NCBI GenBank assembly: GCA_029974875.1
Contig: JARKQP010000539.1
Location: 1 to 25,002 of the forward strand
Source: Mobilitalea sp.
Lineage (GTDB): Bacteria > Bacillota_A > Clostridia > Lachnospirales > Lachnospiraceae
Length of the DNA: 25,002 nt
Direction: 5' to 3'
In this document: positions 16,020 to 24,647 of the stretch, one piece after another
How positions within the stretch are numbered: the first letter of the stretch is position 1
How the letters are laid out: the number at the start of each line of letters is the position of its first letter
Translations under genes and position numbers: made by a program
Notes under the pieces: generated by a model
What the model was told of the DNA's origin: nothing
Database searches by the model: none
What the model saw: the letters and a program-made list of their open reading frames with translations, nothing else

Positions 16020-16858
16020 CAATTCACCTTACTTCCATAAACTTTGGCTATAATTGGTTTTAAATGCCTGGCCGCACCCTTTGCGGCATCCCACTGGTTT
16101 GGGATTTGGAAAATCTCCGTACAGAAGCTTCCATCGTAACCGCATGCCTTAAAGGTACTAAGTATTTTTTCAAAATCTAATCCGCAATGCCCTGGATATC
16201 GTCTGTTATTATCTGCCAGGTGTACATGTATGTTATAACTGCTATACTTTTTAATTGCTTCGTAAATATCTTTCTCTTCCAGATTCAAATGAAAAATGTC
16301 CATCATTAATCTAAAATTAGGTTTGCTAACCCATTCTACCATTTTTCTTCCCTCTTCCAGGGTGTTGATGAAGTTAGTCTGCATAATGGTAACTGTTTCC
16401 AGGGCAATAGCCACATTTTTCTCTGCCGCATAATCACTAAGCTCCCGAAATGCCATTACCGCATATTCTTCTGTCTGCATTCTGGTCAGTTCCTTGCAGT
16501 ACTGGCCTCTGATACGGCCAATATTAATATTCGCACCAAAAAACCCGGCAAAATCAATTATTTCTTTTGTTCTTGCAATTGCCTCTTTTCTGATTTCTGC
16601 CTTTGGATTTGTATAACTGAGTCCCAACTGCCCAAAAATTTCTCCGGTGCAAACCAAAGCTATTATTAAATGATTTTTCTCTGCTTCCGCTTTGATCTCT
16701 TCCCAATTCAGCTCTGAAGGCTTTAATGTCATAAACTCTATTCCATCATAACCAAGGGCCGCTAAGTCAGCGAAACTTATCCGAAGATCTCCCTGATAAG
16801 CTGTTACGGAATCTGCAACGGTAACATCAGGAGTCGCTACCTGATAGCATAATTTCAT
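16019..16858 (-). CDS. Sugar isomerase/epimerase-like TIM-barrel protein, first gene of the operon
   Basis: 279 residues, PF01261 fold, hydroxypyruvate isomerase/ketose 3-epimerase-like. The start has AAAGGAGG seven bases upstream. The metal-binding quartet typical of the family is visible: Glu154 (IALETVT), Asp187 (LMMDIFHLN), His213 (VHLADNNRRYPGHCGLDF) and Glu248 (FCTEIFQIP). NNRRYPGHCGLDF resembles hydroxypyruvate isomerase and related ketose epimerases. It is only distantly related to the two tandem paralogues at 11718-13565. It is the first gene behind the sigma-54 promoter (leader about 60 nt) and is coupled to the next gene. Isomerisation or epimerisation of a short ketose or of hydroxypyruvate/tartronate semialdehyde fits the context; the substrate is inferred. 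Confidence 0.88.
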   Translation of the reverse strand: MKLCYQVATPDVTVADSVTAYQGDLRISFADLAALGYDGIEFMTLKPSELNWEEIKAEAEKNHLIIALVCTGEIFGQLGLSYTNPKAEIRKEAIARTKEIIDFAGFFGANINIGRIRGQYCKELTRMQTEEYAVMAFRELSDYAAEKNVAIALETVTIMQTNFINTLEEGRKMVEWVSKPNFRLMMDIFHLNLEEKDIYEAIKKYSSYNIHVHLADNNRRYPGHCGLDFEKILSTFKACGYDGSFCTEIFQIPNQWDAAKGAARHLKPIIAKVYGSKVN

Positions 16859-16927
16859 GTACCTACCTCCTTTACTGAATAATCACCCATTTCCCTTCTC
16901 CTTTCCGCTTGTCTTTACAATATAAAT

Positions 16928-16958
16928 AAAAGCAAAAGTCATGCCAACTTTTGCTTTT
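16928..16958 (-). repeat. Perfect 12-bp inverted repeat enclosing the sigma-54 promoter
   Basis: AAAAGCAAAAGT (16928-16939) and ACTTTTGCTTTT (16947-16958) flank a 7-base loop. On the minus strand the -24 box lies mainly in the loop and the -12 box in the downstream arm. The same structure, followed by TTTTATTT, could end rpoN transcripts, although the stem has few G-C pairs. Confidence 0.8.
16931..16947 (-). promoter_or_regulatory. Sigma-54 (-24/-12) promoter of the catabolic operon
   Basis: The minus strand reads TTGGCATGACTTTTGCT from 16947 to 16931. GG (16945-16944) and GC (16933-16932) are separated by exactly ten bases, as in the consensus TGGCAC-N5-TTGC; one base differs (T for C at the sixth position). 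The expected start near 16920 gives a leader of about 60 nt before the ATG at 16858. The sigma-54 gene is immediately upstream and a sigma-54 activator is in the same operon, so the assignment is well supported. Confidence 0.85.
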
Positions 16959-17093
16959 CCCGTAATTTTTATATTATTTTTTGAAAGAAATAGAAACCCG
17001 GCCTTCATTTTAAGCTTTCCTTATTGCAATCCGGTTTTGAATAAACCTGCTGTAAATATCACTGCATTATCCATAAGCAGCAAAGTAATTTAC

Positions 17094-17152
17094 TGTTTCA
17101 TTTTGTTTCATTTATATTCTGCCATAGTTTGAAATTGTTTCACCTTGTTTCA
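17094..17152 (-). promoter_or_regulatory. Putative enhancer (UAS): four phased TGTTTCA sites
   Basis: Four plus-strand copies of TGTTTCA start at 17094, 17104, 17136 and 17146 (TGAAACA on the transcribed-gene strand). Pairs are spaced 10 bp internally and the two pairs are 42 bp apart, so all four lie on about one face of the helix. TGAAA at 17130-17134 also forms TGAAATTGTTTCA with the third copy. The array lies about 150-210 bp upstream of the -24 element, the usual distance for binding by a sigma-54 activator. Proposed binder: the PrpR-type activator encoded at 8769-10634. Confidence 0.72.
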
Positions 17153-17164
17153 AACCGAGCCAAT

Positions 17165-18514
17165 TTACAATTCCTTCCGGTCACAGCTCCCCTTGATACC
17201 CATTTCCTCCCTATATTTTGCAATTGTCCTTCTGGAAATCTGTATACCTTCTTTTTGAAATATTTCCACCAGTTTTTGGTCACTAAAGGGCTTTTTCTTA
17301 TTCTCTTTATATATGAGTTCCTTGACCCGTTTCTTGATCTCACTGGTTCCTATCATTTCTTCTGACTGCCCGCTGTTGATGCCTGCTGTAAATAATGTTT
17401 TCATCAGGATCGTTCCTTTCGGGAATTGAATATATTTTCCCTTTATCCCCCTGCTTATCGTGGACGGATGTACCTGCACCCGTTGAGCCACTTCTGCCAT
17501 AGTCATTGGTTTAAGCGAGGTTTCTCCTTCAAAATACCCTTGTTGTATCCCTAAAATGGCTTCTGCGATTCCTATCAGCGTTTTCTTTCTTTGTTCCAGA
17601 CTGTTCATGATAAAACGTGAACGCTCCAGCTTCCCTCTGAAGTATTCAAATAATTCCTGGTCTCTTGTCTTATTCATCATTTTCAGATAATAATCATTTA
17701 AGTGATATTCACCCATCCACCTGTCATTTAATACAATTTCCCAATGCTTGTCCTTCCATAGGTAAATAATATCCGGAACAATATACTCTGTGGCAGATGA
17801 ATTAAACCCGATAAGCGGCCTTGGATTCAATTTTTCAATAATTGCTATGTACTTCCTTACCTGCAGTGTCGAAAGATCCATAGCCCTGGAAATACTGCTG
17901 ATTTTGCCATCTGCCACATCCTGTAAATGCTCCAGAATAATTTGGTTTATTTCATCATTTTCAATTCCCAGAAGCTCTAACTGGCCAATTAAACAATGGG
18001 CTAAATCTTTTGCAAAAATACCGTATGGTTCTAACTGTCTCAAATCCTCCAGGCACTGTTGGACAAGGGAAACATCTTTTTTCAGTAATTTTGCTATCTC
18101 AGCTTCTTCCATCGTTAAAAAACCGTTATTATCCAAACATTGGATCAGATATGTAATAATCCCCCATTGCTCCTCGGAATATTTCGTTCTGTTCAACTGT
18201 TCTTTTATGTAGTCTTCTACCTGCAGCTCATTGACTGCCACAAATTCTCTTTTCTGCTCCAGATCATCGTCATAAATAATTTCCTCTTTGTAATTTGTTT
18301 CTTTATAGTTGTACTTATACCACGAAGCAAATTCTTCTATACTCGCAGGCATATCATTTATTGTTGTATTTTCTAAAATTGGATTTTCCAAATATTCATT
18401 TTGCAAAAATTCTTTCAGCTCCACATTATCCATTGCTAAAATCTCTAATGATAGAATCTGTGCCTGTGATAATAATTGATTTTGTTCTAATTGTATGCTG
18501 TAATCCATATTCAT
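17165..18514 (-). CDS. rpoN: RNA polymerase sigma-54 factor
   Basis: 449 residues (an ATG at codon 3 is an alternative start). Region I: IQLEQNQLLSQAQILSLEIL, Gln/Leu-rich, the activator-responsive part. Core-binding region: LDNNGFLT and LEPYGIFAKDLAHCLIGQL, corresponding to the usual LdP-G-aRdL-eCL segment. HTH for the -12 element: MAEVAQRVQVHPSTISRGIKG and KYIQFPKG in sequence. RpoN box for -24 recognition: SRRTIAKYREEMG (427-439; usual ARRTVAKYRE). The acidic region II is short. Transcribed from its own sigma-A-like promoter (18603-18631) after a terminator, and followed directly by the enhancer and sigma-54 promoter of the catabolic operon. Its position within a catabolic locus suggests a sigma factor mainly serving this pathway, though a genome-wide role cannot be excluded. 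Confidence 0.96.
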   Translation of the reverse strand: MNMDYSIQLEQNQLLSQAQILSLEILAMDNVELKEFLQNEYLENPILENTTINDMPASIEEFASWYKYNYKETNYKEEIIYDDDLEQKREFVAVNELQVEDYIKEQLNRTKYSEEQWGIITYLIQCLDNNGFLTMEEAEIAKLLKKDVSLVQQCLEDLRQLEPYGIFAKDLAHCLIGQLELLGIENDEINQIILEHLQDVADGKISSISRAMDLSTLQVRKYIAIIEKLNPRPLIGFNSSATEYIVPDIIYLWKDKHWEIVLNDRWMGEYHLNDYYLKMMNKTRDQELFEYFRGKLERSRFIMNSLEQRKKTLIGIAEAILGIQQGYFEGETSLKPMTMAEVAQRVQVHPSTISRGIKGKYIQFPKGTILMKTLFTAGINSGQSEEMIGTSEIKKRVKELIYKENKKKPFSDQKLVEIFQKEGIQISRRTIAKYREEMGIKGSCDRKEL

Positions 18515-18602
18515 AACTCTTCTACCCTTCCCCGTTATATTGTCTATTTATCATCACGAACTAAATTACATCCTTTACAATCTATCTGCTATCCGTACTT
18601 CT

Positions 18603-18631
18603 ATTATATCTTTACCTTGTCTAAGAAACAA
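18603..18631 (-). promoter_or_regulatory. Sigma-A-type promoter of rpoN
   Basis: On the minus strand, TTGTTT (18631-18626) with a 17-bp spacer precedes a perfect TATAAT (18608-18603). It lies between the terminator at 18662-18702 and the rpoN start, giving a leader of about 80 nt. It indicates that rpoN is expressed independently of the pathway it controls. Confidence 0.72.
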
Positions 18632-18661
18632 TGAACTTTAGGCACAAAAAGAAAGACCGGT

Positions 18662-18702
18662 AAAAAGCAGCGTCCATACCGCAAATCAACAGTTGAACGC
18701 TG
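18662..18702 (-). terminator. Intrinsic terminator after the chemotaxis receptor gene
   Basis: On the minus strand, CAGCGT (18702-18697) pairs with ACGCTG (18673-18668), enclosing a smaller TCAAC-T-GTTGA hairpin. It is followed by CTTTTT (T-run 18666-18662). It begins 40 nt after the receptor stop codon and separates the kdgT-mcp transcript from rpoN. Confidence 0.7.
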
Positions 18703-18741
18703 AGTACCATAAAATTTTTTATAATTTGCATTTACAATTCC

Positions 18742-20925
18742 TTATAGCTTAAATACTTTGACTGAATTATTTAAATCACCGGCATTCTCCTGAAGCTGAT
18801 TAACCGATTGATGCAGTGTTTCCACAGCTTCCAGCTGATTCGCTACTGCCGCAGACAATTCTTCTGCTGCTGCAGCGGTCTCTTCTGAAATGGATGAGAT
18901 GCTTTCGATTGCATATAGGGTATCATTCTTCGAGTTTTCAATCTCATCAATACCGTCAATGATAACAGCAAGATTTTCTGTCAGATTAGTGACCTGACAG
19001 TTAATTAACTGAAATGAAGTAACCGTACTGTTTAAAACCTGCTTTTGTGACTCCAGAATAGTTTCTGCTTCTTCTGCTGTTGCAACCGTTTGCTGTGTTT
19101 TGTTTTGAATTACAGCAATAATATCTGCTATTTTACTGCTCATACGATTGGATTGTTCTGCAAATTTCCGCATTTCCTCTGCTACCACCGCAAAGCCTTT
19201 TCCCTTGACTCCGGCTCTGGCTGCTTCAATAGAAGCATTCAAAGAGAGCAGGTTCGATTGCTTCGAAACCGCATATATCATTTCAACCAAATCTACAATT
19301 TCCACGGTTTGCTTTTGAAGCCCTTTGATATCGCTGATGATATTCTGAGTAATATTATTGGTATCCTGTGCCCTTTTACTTAACTCATTAATCACTGAAA
19401 GACTTTCTGTTACGGTTATATTCGCATCATTTGTTAATTGCTTAATCTGATTCGTATTTTGTTTGATTAGATTTATTCGATCCGATAAACTTTCCATCTT
19501 TATCAGGCAGTTTTCCGCATCCTGTGCCTGCGAAACCACCCCTTGGCTGATGTCATTTACCGAGTGGGTAATATCTTTCGTTGCCTGCAACAAAATCTCT
19601 GCACTTTCACCGACATTTTCCGATGTGGAAGCGACTGTATAACTTACCGTTGTCATTTTTCCAATTAGATTTTTCATGCTTAGGACTGTATTCATGATAC
19701 CTGCTGTCAAAAGGCTGAATTCATCTTTTCGATTCACTGTTAAGTTCGCTGTTAAGTCGCCTTCCGATGTTATTGCTAAAAAATCATTTGATAAATTAAT
19801 TGTTTTCGATATTCCGGTGGCCAATACCGTCCCGATCATACCTGCTACCATACAGGCAGCTAACACGATGAGCAGCGTGATATTCTTTAGTTCAATGGCT
19901 GACTCAATAATTGCTGTTTCAGGAATCAGGGCACATAATGACACTCCGCCCAGGTTATTCAGCTGATAAATATAACGGTAGGCCTGACCTTTAAAATCAA
20001 CTGTTTTAATCCCCTCAACACTAAATTTATCATTTGAAATTTCTTTTAAGCTATCACTGTAAAACGGTTGTTTTATGAACGAAAACTCATTTGCACCCTC
20101 TCCTATCCGTACTTCGTTACCATCCTCTGTAATAAATCCCACAACTGCCCTGTCATCCAACCGCATATCCCGCAGAGCAGACTCGATCATTCCGGTCTTT
20201 AGGTCCATTATAACAAACCCAATATTATTGTACTTGGAATCCTGTAAATAGGTAATATAAGAAAGACTATAATCGGAAGAATCCATTTTCAACTGTTCAT
20301 CCAGGTAGCTGTGCTGTCCGACCCAAATTCCGCTATTCTGCGAATCGGTTAATTTTTGTCCTTCTGCGGACGCCAAAAACCCGGAATAATAATCTCCCTG
20401 CAAAATCTCTCCGGAAGAGAAGCCCTGTCCGGATTCCGGTATGATATAGATATCCTGCAAATACTCATCTGCGTTTATCAGTGATGTCATCATTTTCCTG
20501 ATCTCACCGGTACTCTTGTCTTCCGTAGAAGAGCCGTCTCTATGCTTTTCTCCATAATATTGGTTAATAATATCTGTTGTATTTATTTGTACTGTTTTTG
20601 CAGATATTTCCTTAAAGATTACCCCCAGATATTTTTGTGTCATATCCAAGGCGCTCTGGGTGGATTGCTCATATTTTTGTTTCAGACTTTCTGCCGCCTT
20701 TTGATAAGATATAATTCCCAATGCTATTATAAATAAAACAGAAATCAAAAATCCGGCGATTAGTTTAACCTTAATACTTTTTATGAAAGTAATTTTTCTT
20801 TTATTGCCAGGTATGATATGTTTTCTATTTTTTTTATTCTTCTTTTCTCTTTTTCCTTTTTTCTTTCTGTTTTCTGCTTTATTTTCAATACCTGCTTTTT
20901 CCTCTATTTCACCTTTTTTATCCAT
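18742..20925 (-). CDS. Methyl-accepting chemotaxis protein
   Basis: 727 residues. An unusual N-terminal cytoplasmic stretch of about 48 residues is very rich in Lys/Glu/Asn (for example [15 protein letters not shown]). Then TM1 (about 52-74), an extracellular dCache-like ligand domain (about 80-340), TM2 (about 349-370), HAMP (about 371-423) and the coiled-coil signalling domain with the kinase-control tip around [20 protein letters not shown] (559-578) and [15 protein letters not shown] (578-592). No C-terminal CheR-binding pentapeptide is seen. The ATG has AAGGAG upstream and follows the KdgT-type permease after 11 nt, so receptor and permease are co-transcribed. This suggests that the cell swims toward the compound that the locus imports. 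The ligand itself cannot be read from the sequence. Confidence 0.95.
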   Translation of the reverse strand: MDKKGEIEEKAGIENKAENRKKKGKREKKNKKNRKHIIPGNKRKITFIKSIKVKLIAGFLISVLFIIALGIISYQKAAESLKQKYEQSTQSALDMTQKYLGVIFKEISAKTVQINTTDIINQYYGEKHRDGSSTEDKSTGEIRKMMTSLINADEYLQDIYIIPESGQGFSSGEILQGDYYSGFLASAEGQKLTDSQNSGIWVGQHSYLDEQLKMDSSDYSLSYITYLQDSKYNNIGFVIMDLKTGMIESALRDMRLDDRAVVGFITEDGNEVRIGEGANEFSFIKQPFYSDSLKEISNDKFSVEGIKTVDFKGQAYRYIYQLNNLGGVSLCALIPETAIIESAIELKNITLLIVLAACMVAGMIGTVLATGISKTINLSNDFLAITSEGDLTANLTVNRKDEFSLLTAGIMNTVLSMKNLIGKMTTVSYTVASTSENVGESAEILLQATKDITHSVNDISQGVVSQAQDAENCLIKMESLSDRINLIKQNTNQIKQLTNDANITVTESLSVINELSKRAQDTNNITQNIISDIKGLQKQTVEIVDLVEMIYAVSKQSNLLSLNASIEAARAGVKGKGFAVVAEEMRKFAEQSNRMSSKIADIIAVIQNKTQQTVATAEEAETILESQKQVLNSTVTSFQLINCQVTNLTENLAVIIDGIDEIENSKNDTLYAIESISSISEETAAAAEELSAAVANQLEAVETLHQSVNQLQENAGDLNNSVKVFKL

Positions 20926-20936
20926 ACGGTTGCTCC

Positions 20937-21908
20937 TTACATTGTATCGTCATAAGTTTTTTTCCTAAGACTATCATGTCCAAATCTTTTTACAGCTTTG
21001 TCTACCAGTATGGGACATATAATTGCCGTTAAGATAACTGCCGCTGATATCTGTATCATAGCCGTTTCCACATAAGGCTGAAATTCCGATGCTGCCGCTG
21101 CAATCATCGGCGGAACAGCAATTGCATTCCCTGCAACGGAGACCGTTGCCATACCCCCATACCCTGGGCGCTTTAAGAAAATCCGGTCCACCAATAATGC
21201 AACTGGAGCAGTGATAAGCACTAAAATTATGACCAGTATGATTCCTCCCAAACCGGCTCTGTATATATTGAATAAGTTAATATTAGAACCGATAATAAAA
21301 CCTGAGACCGGAGTTAAAAATTTAATTGCCAGTTTTGATTTTTCCCTGATTTCCGGTTCCAGTATTGATACTATAATCCCCATAAACAGAGGAAGTAATA
21401 TAGATATAATATCAATGGGATGAAAGCCCTCCATTCCGCCGATCCCTATTGTAACTAATGACAGCATGGGACCGGAGTTTAAGTTAAAAAAAGGCCTCCC
21501 TGCCATATCAATAGGATCTCCATAATGTTCCATCAATCCCATATATAGGTTACTGTTACAATTTGTCATAGCACATAAGATAGACAGGCTGCATACCCCA
21601 AAGACCCCCTCATATCCAAAATAATGTTTAACAAAAAGGTAAAAACCTGCTCCGGCAATATATTTAAAAAGGACATGGCTTCCTCCCCTTTTGGCTGCCT
21701 GAGGTAAGTCTCTGATATCTAATTGACATCCTGTATATAATAAGGTAAGGCACATAAGGGTAATCATACCCTGGTCAGAGAAAAAAACACTGCTATAGCT
21801 TCCCATTTCAAAAAAATCAGGATAAACCGTATTAATTATTGCCGCCGTTACCAGTGGAAGAATCATATTTCCTCCAGGTATTTTCCGGGCAAATCGAATG
21901 AGTGGCAC
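20937..21908 (-). CDS. kdgT: 2-keto-3-deoxygluconate permease family transporter
   Basis: 323 residues, integral membrane, about ten hydrophobic segments, PF03812-type secondary transporter. Seen: the N-terminal [20 protein letters not shown], matching the family signature (IPGGMM-x-PLLLGA-x-INT), [18 protein letters not shown], and [17 protein letters not shown] near the C-terminus. Family members import 2-keto-3-deoxygluconate by proton symport; several homologues have other sugar-acid substrates, so the substrate here is open. No KDG kinase or KDPG aldolase gene is nearby, which argues against KDG itself. The start has GGAG eight to nine bases upstream. It follows tctC after a 183-bp gap with a strong inverted repeat and precedes the chemotaxis receptor gene. 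Confidence 0.88.
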   Translation of the reverse strand: MPLIRFARKIPGGNMILPLVTAAIINTVYPDFFEMGSYSSVFFSDQGMITLMCLTLLYTGCQLDIRDLPQAAKRGGSHVLFKYIAGAGFYLFVKHYFGYEGVFGVCSLSILCAMTNCNSNLYMGLMEHYGDPIDMAGRPFFNLNSGPMLSLVTIGIGGMEGFHPIDIISILLPLFMGIIVSILEPEIREKSKLAIKFLTPVSGFIIGSNINLFNIYRAGLGGIILVIILVLITAPVALLVDRIFLKRPGYGGMATVSVAGNAIAVPPMIAAAASEFQPYVETAMIQISAAVILTAIICPILVDKAVKRFGHDSLRKKTYDDTM

Positions 21909-22004
21909 TCCTTATCATCTCCTCTGCAAAGCCGACCCCTGCCGTTGATTACTTGAAACTGCCGGTTACAAGCAATTCCGTTTTTATTATGTATCCTTTA
22001 TAAA

Positions 22005-22043
22005 GGAAGTGCTATTAACTATATATTTCTCAATAGCACTTCC
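22005..22043 (-). terminator. Inverted repeat between tctC and kdgT (weak terminator or mRNA stabiliser)
   Basis: Perfect 12-bp arms GGAAGTGCTATT (22005-22016) and AATAGCACTTCC (22032-22043) with a 15-base AT-rich loop. On the minus strand the stem is followed by TTTATAAAGG, so the U-run is short. It lies 48 nt after the tctC stop codon. It may partly terminate transcription or protect the 3' end of the tct message, allowing the abundant binding protein to be made in excess of downstream products. Confidence 0.6.
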
Positions 22044-22091
22044 CGGCAGATTAATTGATTTTATAAAATTAAAGTCATTAAAACAAGTGAT

Positions 22092-23075
22092 TTACTTAAT
22101 TCCATTTGCCTCCATATATTCTTTCTCATACTGGGTTACAAACTCGGTTGCCGCCGCCGTATCCATATAATTGGCAATCAGCTTATTCTTCTCAAGGTAT
22201 TCTTTTTTCCATTTTTCTGTTTCCGAGACTGTTTTTAATACATTGCTCCAGTAGGTTGCCGCTTCGTCACTCATGGAAGCAGAAGCTGCAACGCCGCGCC
22301 AGACCGGAATTTCTACATTTTCATAATCGCCGACTTCGCTTAAGATTGGTGCATCTGCCAGATCGCCTGTGTATCTTTCCGTGGAGAGTGCAAGAACAGG
22401 TATCAGACTGCCGGCTGTTACATATTCGGAGGCTGCTGCCGGTTTTGCAATAACATAATCCACATGGCCGCCTAGGATGGCAGAAATTGCTTCACTGGTC
22501 GAATCGTAGGTGATAAACTTCATAATATCACCTGATATGCCAATTTCCTCAATCAATGCATTATATGTAGCTACATCATCCCCTTTAGAACCACCGATTA
22601 CAATTGCTTCTCCGTTCTTCGCCGCCTCTATGACTTCTGCAAATGTATTATAAGGTGACTCTGAACCTCTGAATAACAATTGTTTGTCAACAGCCATAAT
22701 TGCAATAATCTTAAAATTAGAAGAACGATTATCTGTATTTGTTACCATGGGCATTAAGTCACCGCTGTTAAAGGTCAATAATGTATTATCTGCTCTCTTA
22801 CCGGATAAATTAGCAACCTCATTTCTTCCGACTTCACCACTACCATCTGTTTTATTATTGACTATAAATGTACTTTTCCCGGCACTGCCTTCTTCTGTGA
22901 TAATTTCTGTGATCATTCTTGAAAAGATATCACTTCCGCCCCCTGCACTTGATGTGCAATACCAATCAACCGTACTCTTGGGAGCAAAAGCCCCATTTGC
23001 TCCTCCTTCCTTGCTACATCCTGCAGCCATAACGGATAGCATAACTACCAGCATAAGAACTATTACCTTCTTCAT
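22092..23075 (-). CDS. tctC: TctC-type substrate-binding lipoprotein
   Basis: 327 residues. Lipoprotein signal peptide MKKVIVLMLVVMLSVMAAGC with the lipobox VMAAGC, so Cys20 is the lipidated residue; anchored on the outer face of the membrane. The mature protein is a Bug/TctC-type two-lobed binding protein: VDWYCTSSAGGGSDIFSRM near the N-terminus (binding loop region), GGSKGDDVATYNALIEE, YDSTSEAISAILGGHVDYV and VPVWRG-like VEIPVWRGVAAS. Family ligands are carboxylates (citrate, tartrate, aromatic acids and similar). It is the extracytoplasmic component of the TctABC transporter and the last tct gene, 46 nt after tctA, with a good AGGAGG site. Confidence 0.92.
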   Translation of the reverse strand: MKKVIVLMLVVMLSVMAAGCSKEGGANGAFAPKSTVDWYCTSSAGGGSDIFSRMITEIITEEGSAGKSTFIVNNKTDGSGEVGRNEVANLSGKRADNTLLTFNSGDLMPMVTNTDNRSSNFKIIAIMAVDKQLLFRGSESPYNTFAEVIEAAKNGEAIVIGGSKGDDVATYNALIEEIGISGDIMKFITYDSTSEAISAILGGHVDYVIAKPAAASEYVTAGSLIPVLALSTERYTGDLADAPILSEVGDYENVEIPVWRGVAASASMSDEAATYWSNVLKTVSETEKWKKEYLEKNKLIANYMDTAAATEFVTQYEKEYMEANGIK

Positions 23076-23121
23076 TGTTCTCCTCCTATTTTTTATTAAA
23101 ATATTATATTTATATAAATTA

Positions 23122-24636
23122 TTAAGCGGTTTTTATATTAACCTTCTTAATAATAGCTTTTATAATAGGTGTTAAGATAAGTACAAACAAAAGCACCATT
23201 AAAACGCTAGATATGCCGCTGCCAAAGAAAATGCCAAGACTTCCTCCTGAAATAGTAAACGCCTTTCTCATGCTGGATTCCAGCATTGGCGCTAATATAA
23301 AGGATAATAGCATTGGTGCAACCGGATAATCCGTTCTTGAAAGAATGTATCCAACGATGCCCGAGAGGAACATAACCCAGACACCAAAAATGGACTGACT
23401 CGTACTATAAGCACCAACAACACAAATGACTGTAATGGTAGGTATTAGATACTTGACAGGCAATGCTAATACCTTTAGCATCCATGGAATGGTAAAAACT
23501 GAAATTGCAAGTGCTACTACGTTTGATATAAATAAAGATGCAATCAAGCCCCATGCAAATTCCGGTTCATTCGTAAATAGCAAAGGTCCCGGATTCAGTC
23601 CAAACATAATTAAACCGCCCAGCAATACCGCTCCGGTTCCGGATCCAGGAATACCCAAGGCCAATAATGGTGCAAAAGCTCCGGCTGCCGCCGCATTATT
23701 GGCAGACTCACAAGCGGCAATTCCTTCAATTGCACCTGTCCCAAGAGGTTCTTCCGATTTAAAGTTCTTTTCAACTGCATAACCTAAGAATGCCGCTGTT
23801 GTGGCGCCTGCACCCGGAAGAACACCAACGAAGGTTCCCAGAAAACCGGCCCTGACCGATGGCATGAATAACCGCTTGTAATCGTGCTTTGTCAGCATGC
23901 TTCCCCGAATCGTTAAACGTTCACCCGTATTTACTTCTGCTTGATTGGGACTTCTGCTGTCAACGATAAGGTTAATTATTTGTGCAAAACCAATTCCGCC
24001 AATAACAAAGGGTGTGAAAGGAATTCCGCCTAACAAATACATATTTCCAAAGGAATATCTTGGAGCTCCTGATAATGTATCCATACCCATACAGGCAAGT
24101 AAAATACCAAACATTGTTATTACCAGACCTTTAACCGGATTATCACCAAGCAGCCAGCTAATCGATGTCATGGACACAAGCAAAAGAGCAGTCATTTCTG
24201 CCGGTCCGAATTTTAAGCCAAATTCAGCCAGCATGGGACCGGTGACTACCAATATAATCCATCCTATAATACCCCCGATACAGGATGCTCCATTACTGAC
24301 TAACAATGCCTGTCCCGGTCTTTTTTTCTCAGCATTCATCTTATAGCCGTCTATCGCTGTCATAACTGCAGGTGAATCTCCCGGAACATTTAATAAAATA
24401 GCACTAAAGGCTCCGCCGTACATATTGGAATAATATAAGGCACCCAGCATAATCATTGCTGTTGTCGGATTAAATTTATATGTAAGCGGTAATAAAAGCG
24501 CCACACCTGCCAGGCTGCCGATGCCTGGCATTGCACCTACGATCAGTCCCAAAATAGAACCTGCTATAACCGCCATCATATTCTCGACACTGAATGCAAC
24601 GGCAAAGCCGTTTAATAAATACTGTATAACCTCCAT
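23122..24636 (-). CDS. tctA: TctA large membrane subunit of a tripartite tricarboxylate-type transporter
   Basis: 504 residues with about 11-12 hydrophobic segments. Family marks: GLIVGAMPGIGSLAGVALLLP (about 30-50) and its inverted-topology counterpart FVGVLPGAGATTAAFLGYA (about 272-290), the P-G-x-G/A repeats that line the substrate path. Others are NVPGDSPAVMTAIDGYKM (about 94-111) and AFAPLLALGIPGSGTGAVLLGGL. It couples uptake of the TctC-bound carboxylate to an ion gradient. The ATG has AGGAGGAG upstream and lies 11 nt after the tctB stop. The three tct genes are one operon whose promoter lies outside the window. Confidence 0.96.
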   Translation of the reverse strand: MEVIQYLLNGFAVAFSVENMMAVIAGSILGLIVGAMPGIGSLAGVALLLPLTYKFNPTTAMIMLGALYYSNMYGGAFSAILLNVPGDSPAVMTAIDGYKMNAEKKRPGQALLVSNGASCIGGIIGWIILVVTGPMLAEFGLKFGPAEMTALLLVSMTSISWLLGDNPVKGLVITMFGILLACMGMDTLSGAPRYSFGNMYLLGGIPFTPFVIGGIGFAQIINLIVDSRSPNQAEVNTGERLTIRGSMLTKHDYKRLFMPSVRAGFLGTFVGVLPGAGATTAAFLGYAVEKNFKSEEPLGTGAIEGIAACESANNAAAAGAFAPLLALGIPGSGTGAVLLGGLIMFGLNPGPLLFTNEPEFAWGLIASLFISNVVALAISVFTIPWMLKVLALPVKYLIPTITVICVVGAYSTSQSIFGVWVMFLSGIVGYILSRTDYPVAPMLLSFILAPMLESSMRKAFTISGGSLGIFFGSGISSVLMVLLFVLILTPIIKAIIKKVNIKTA

Positions 24637-24647
24637 CTCTTCTCCTC

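Noticed and set aside
20937..21908. 2-keto-3-deoxygluconate/pectin degradation locus
   Set aside because: The permease family fits, but no KDG kinase, KDPG aldolase, uronate isomerase or lyase gene is present in 25 kb.
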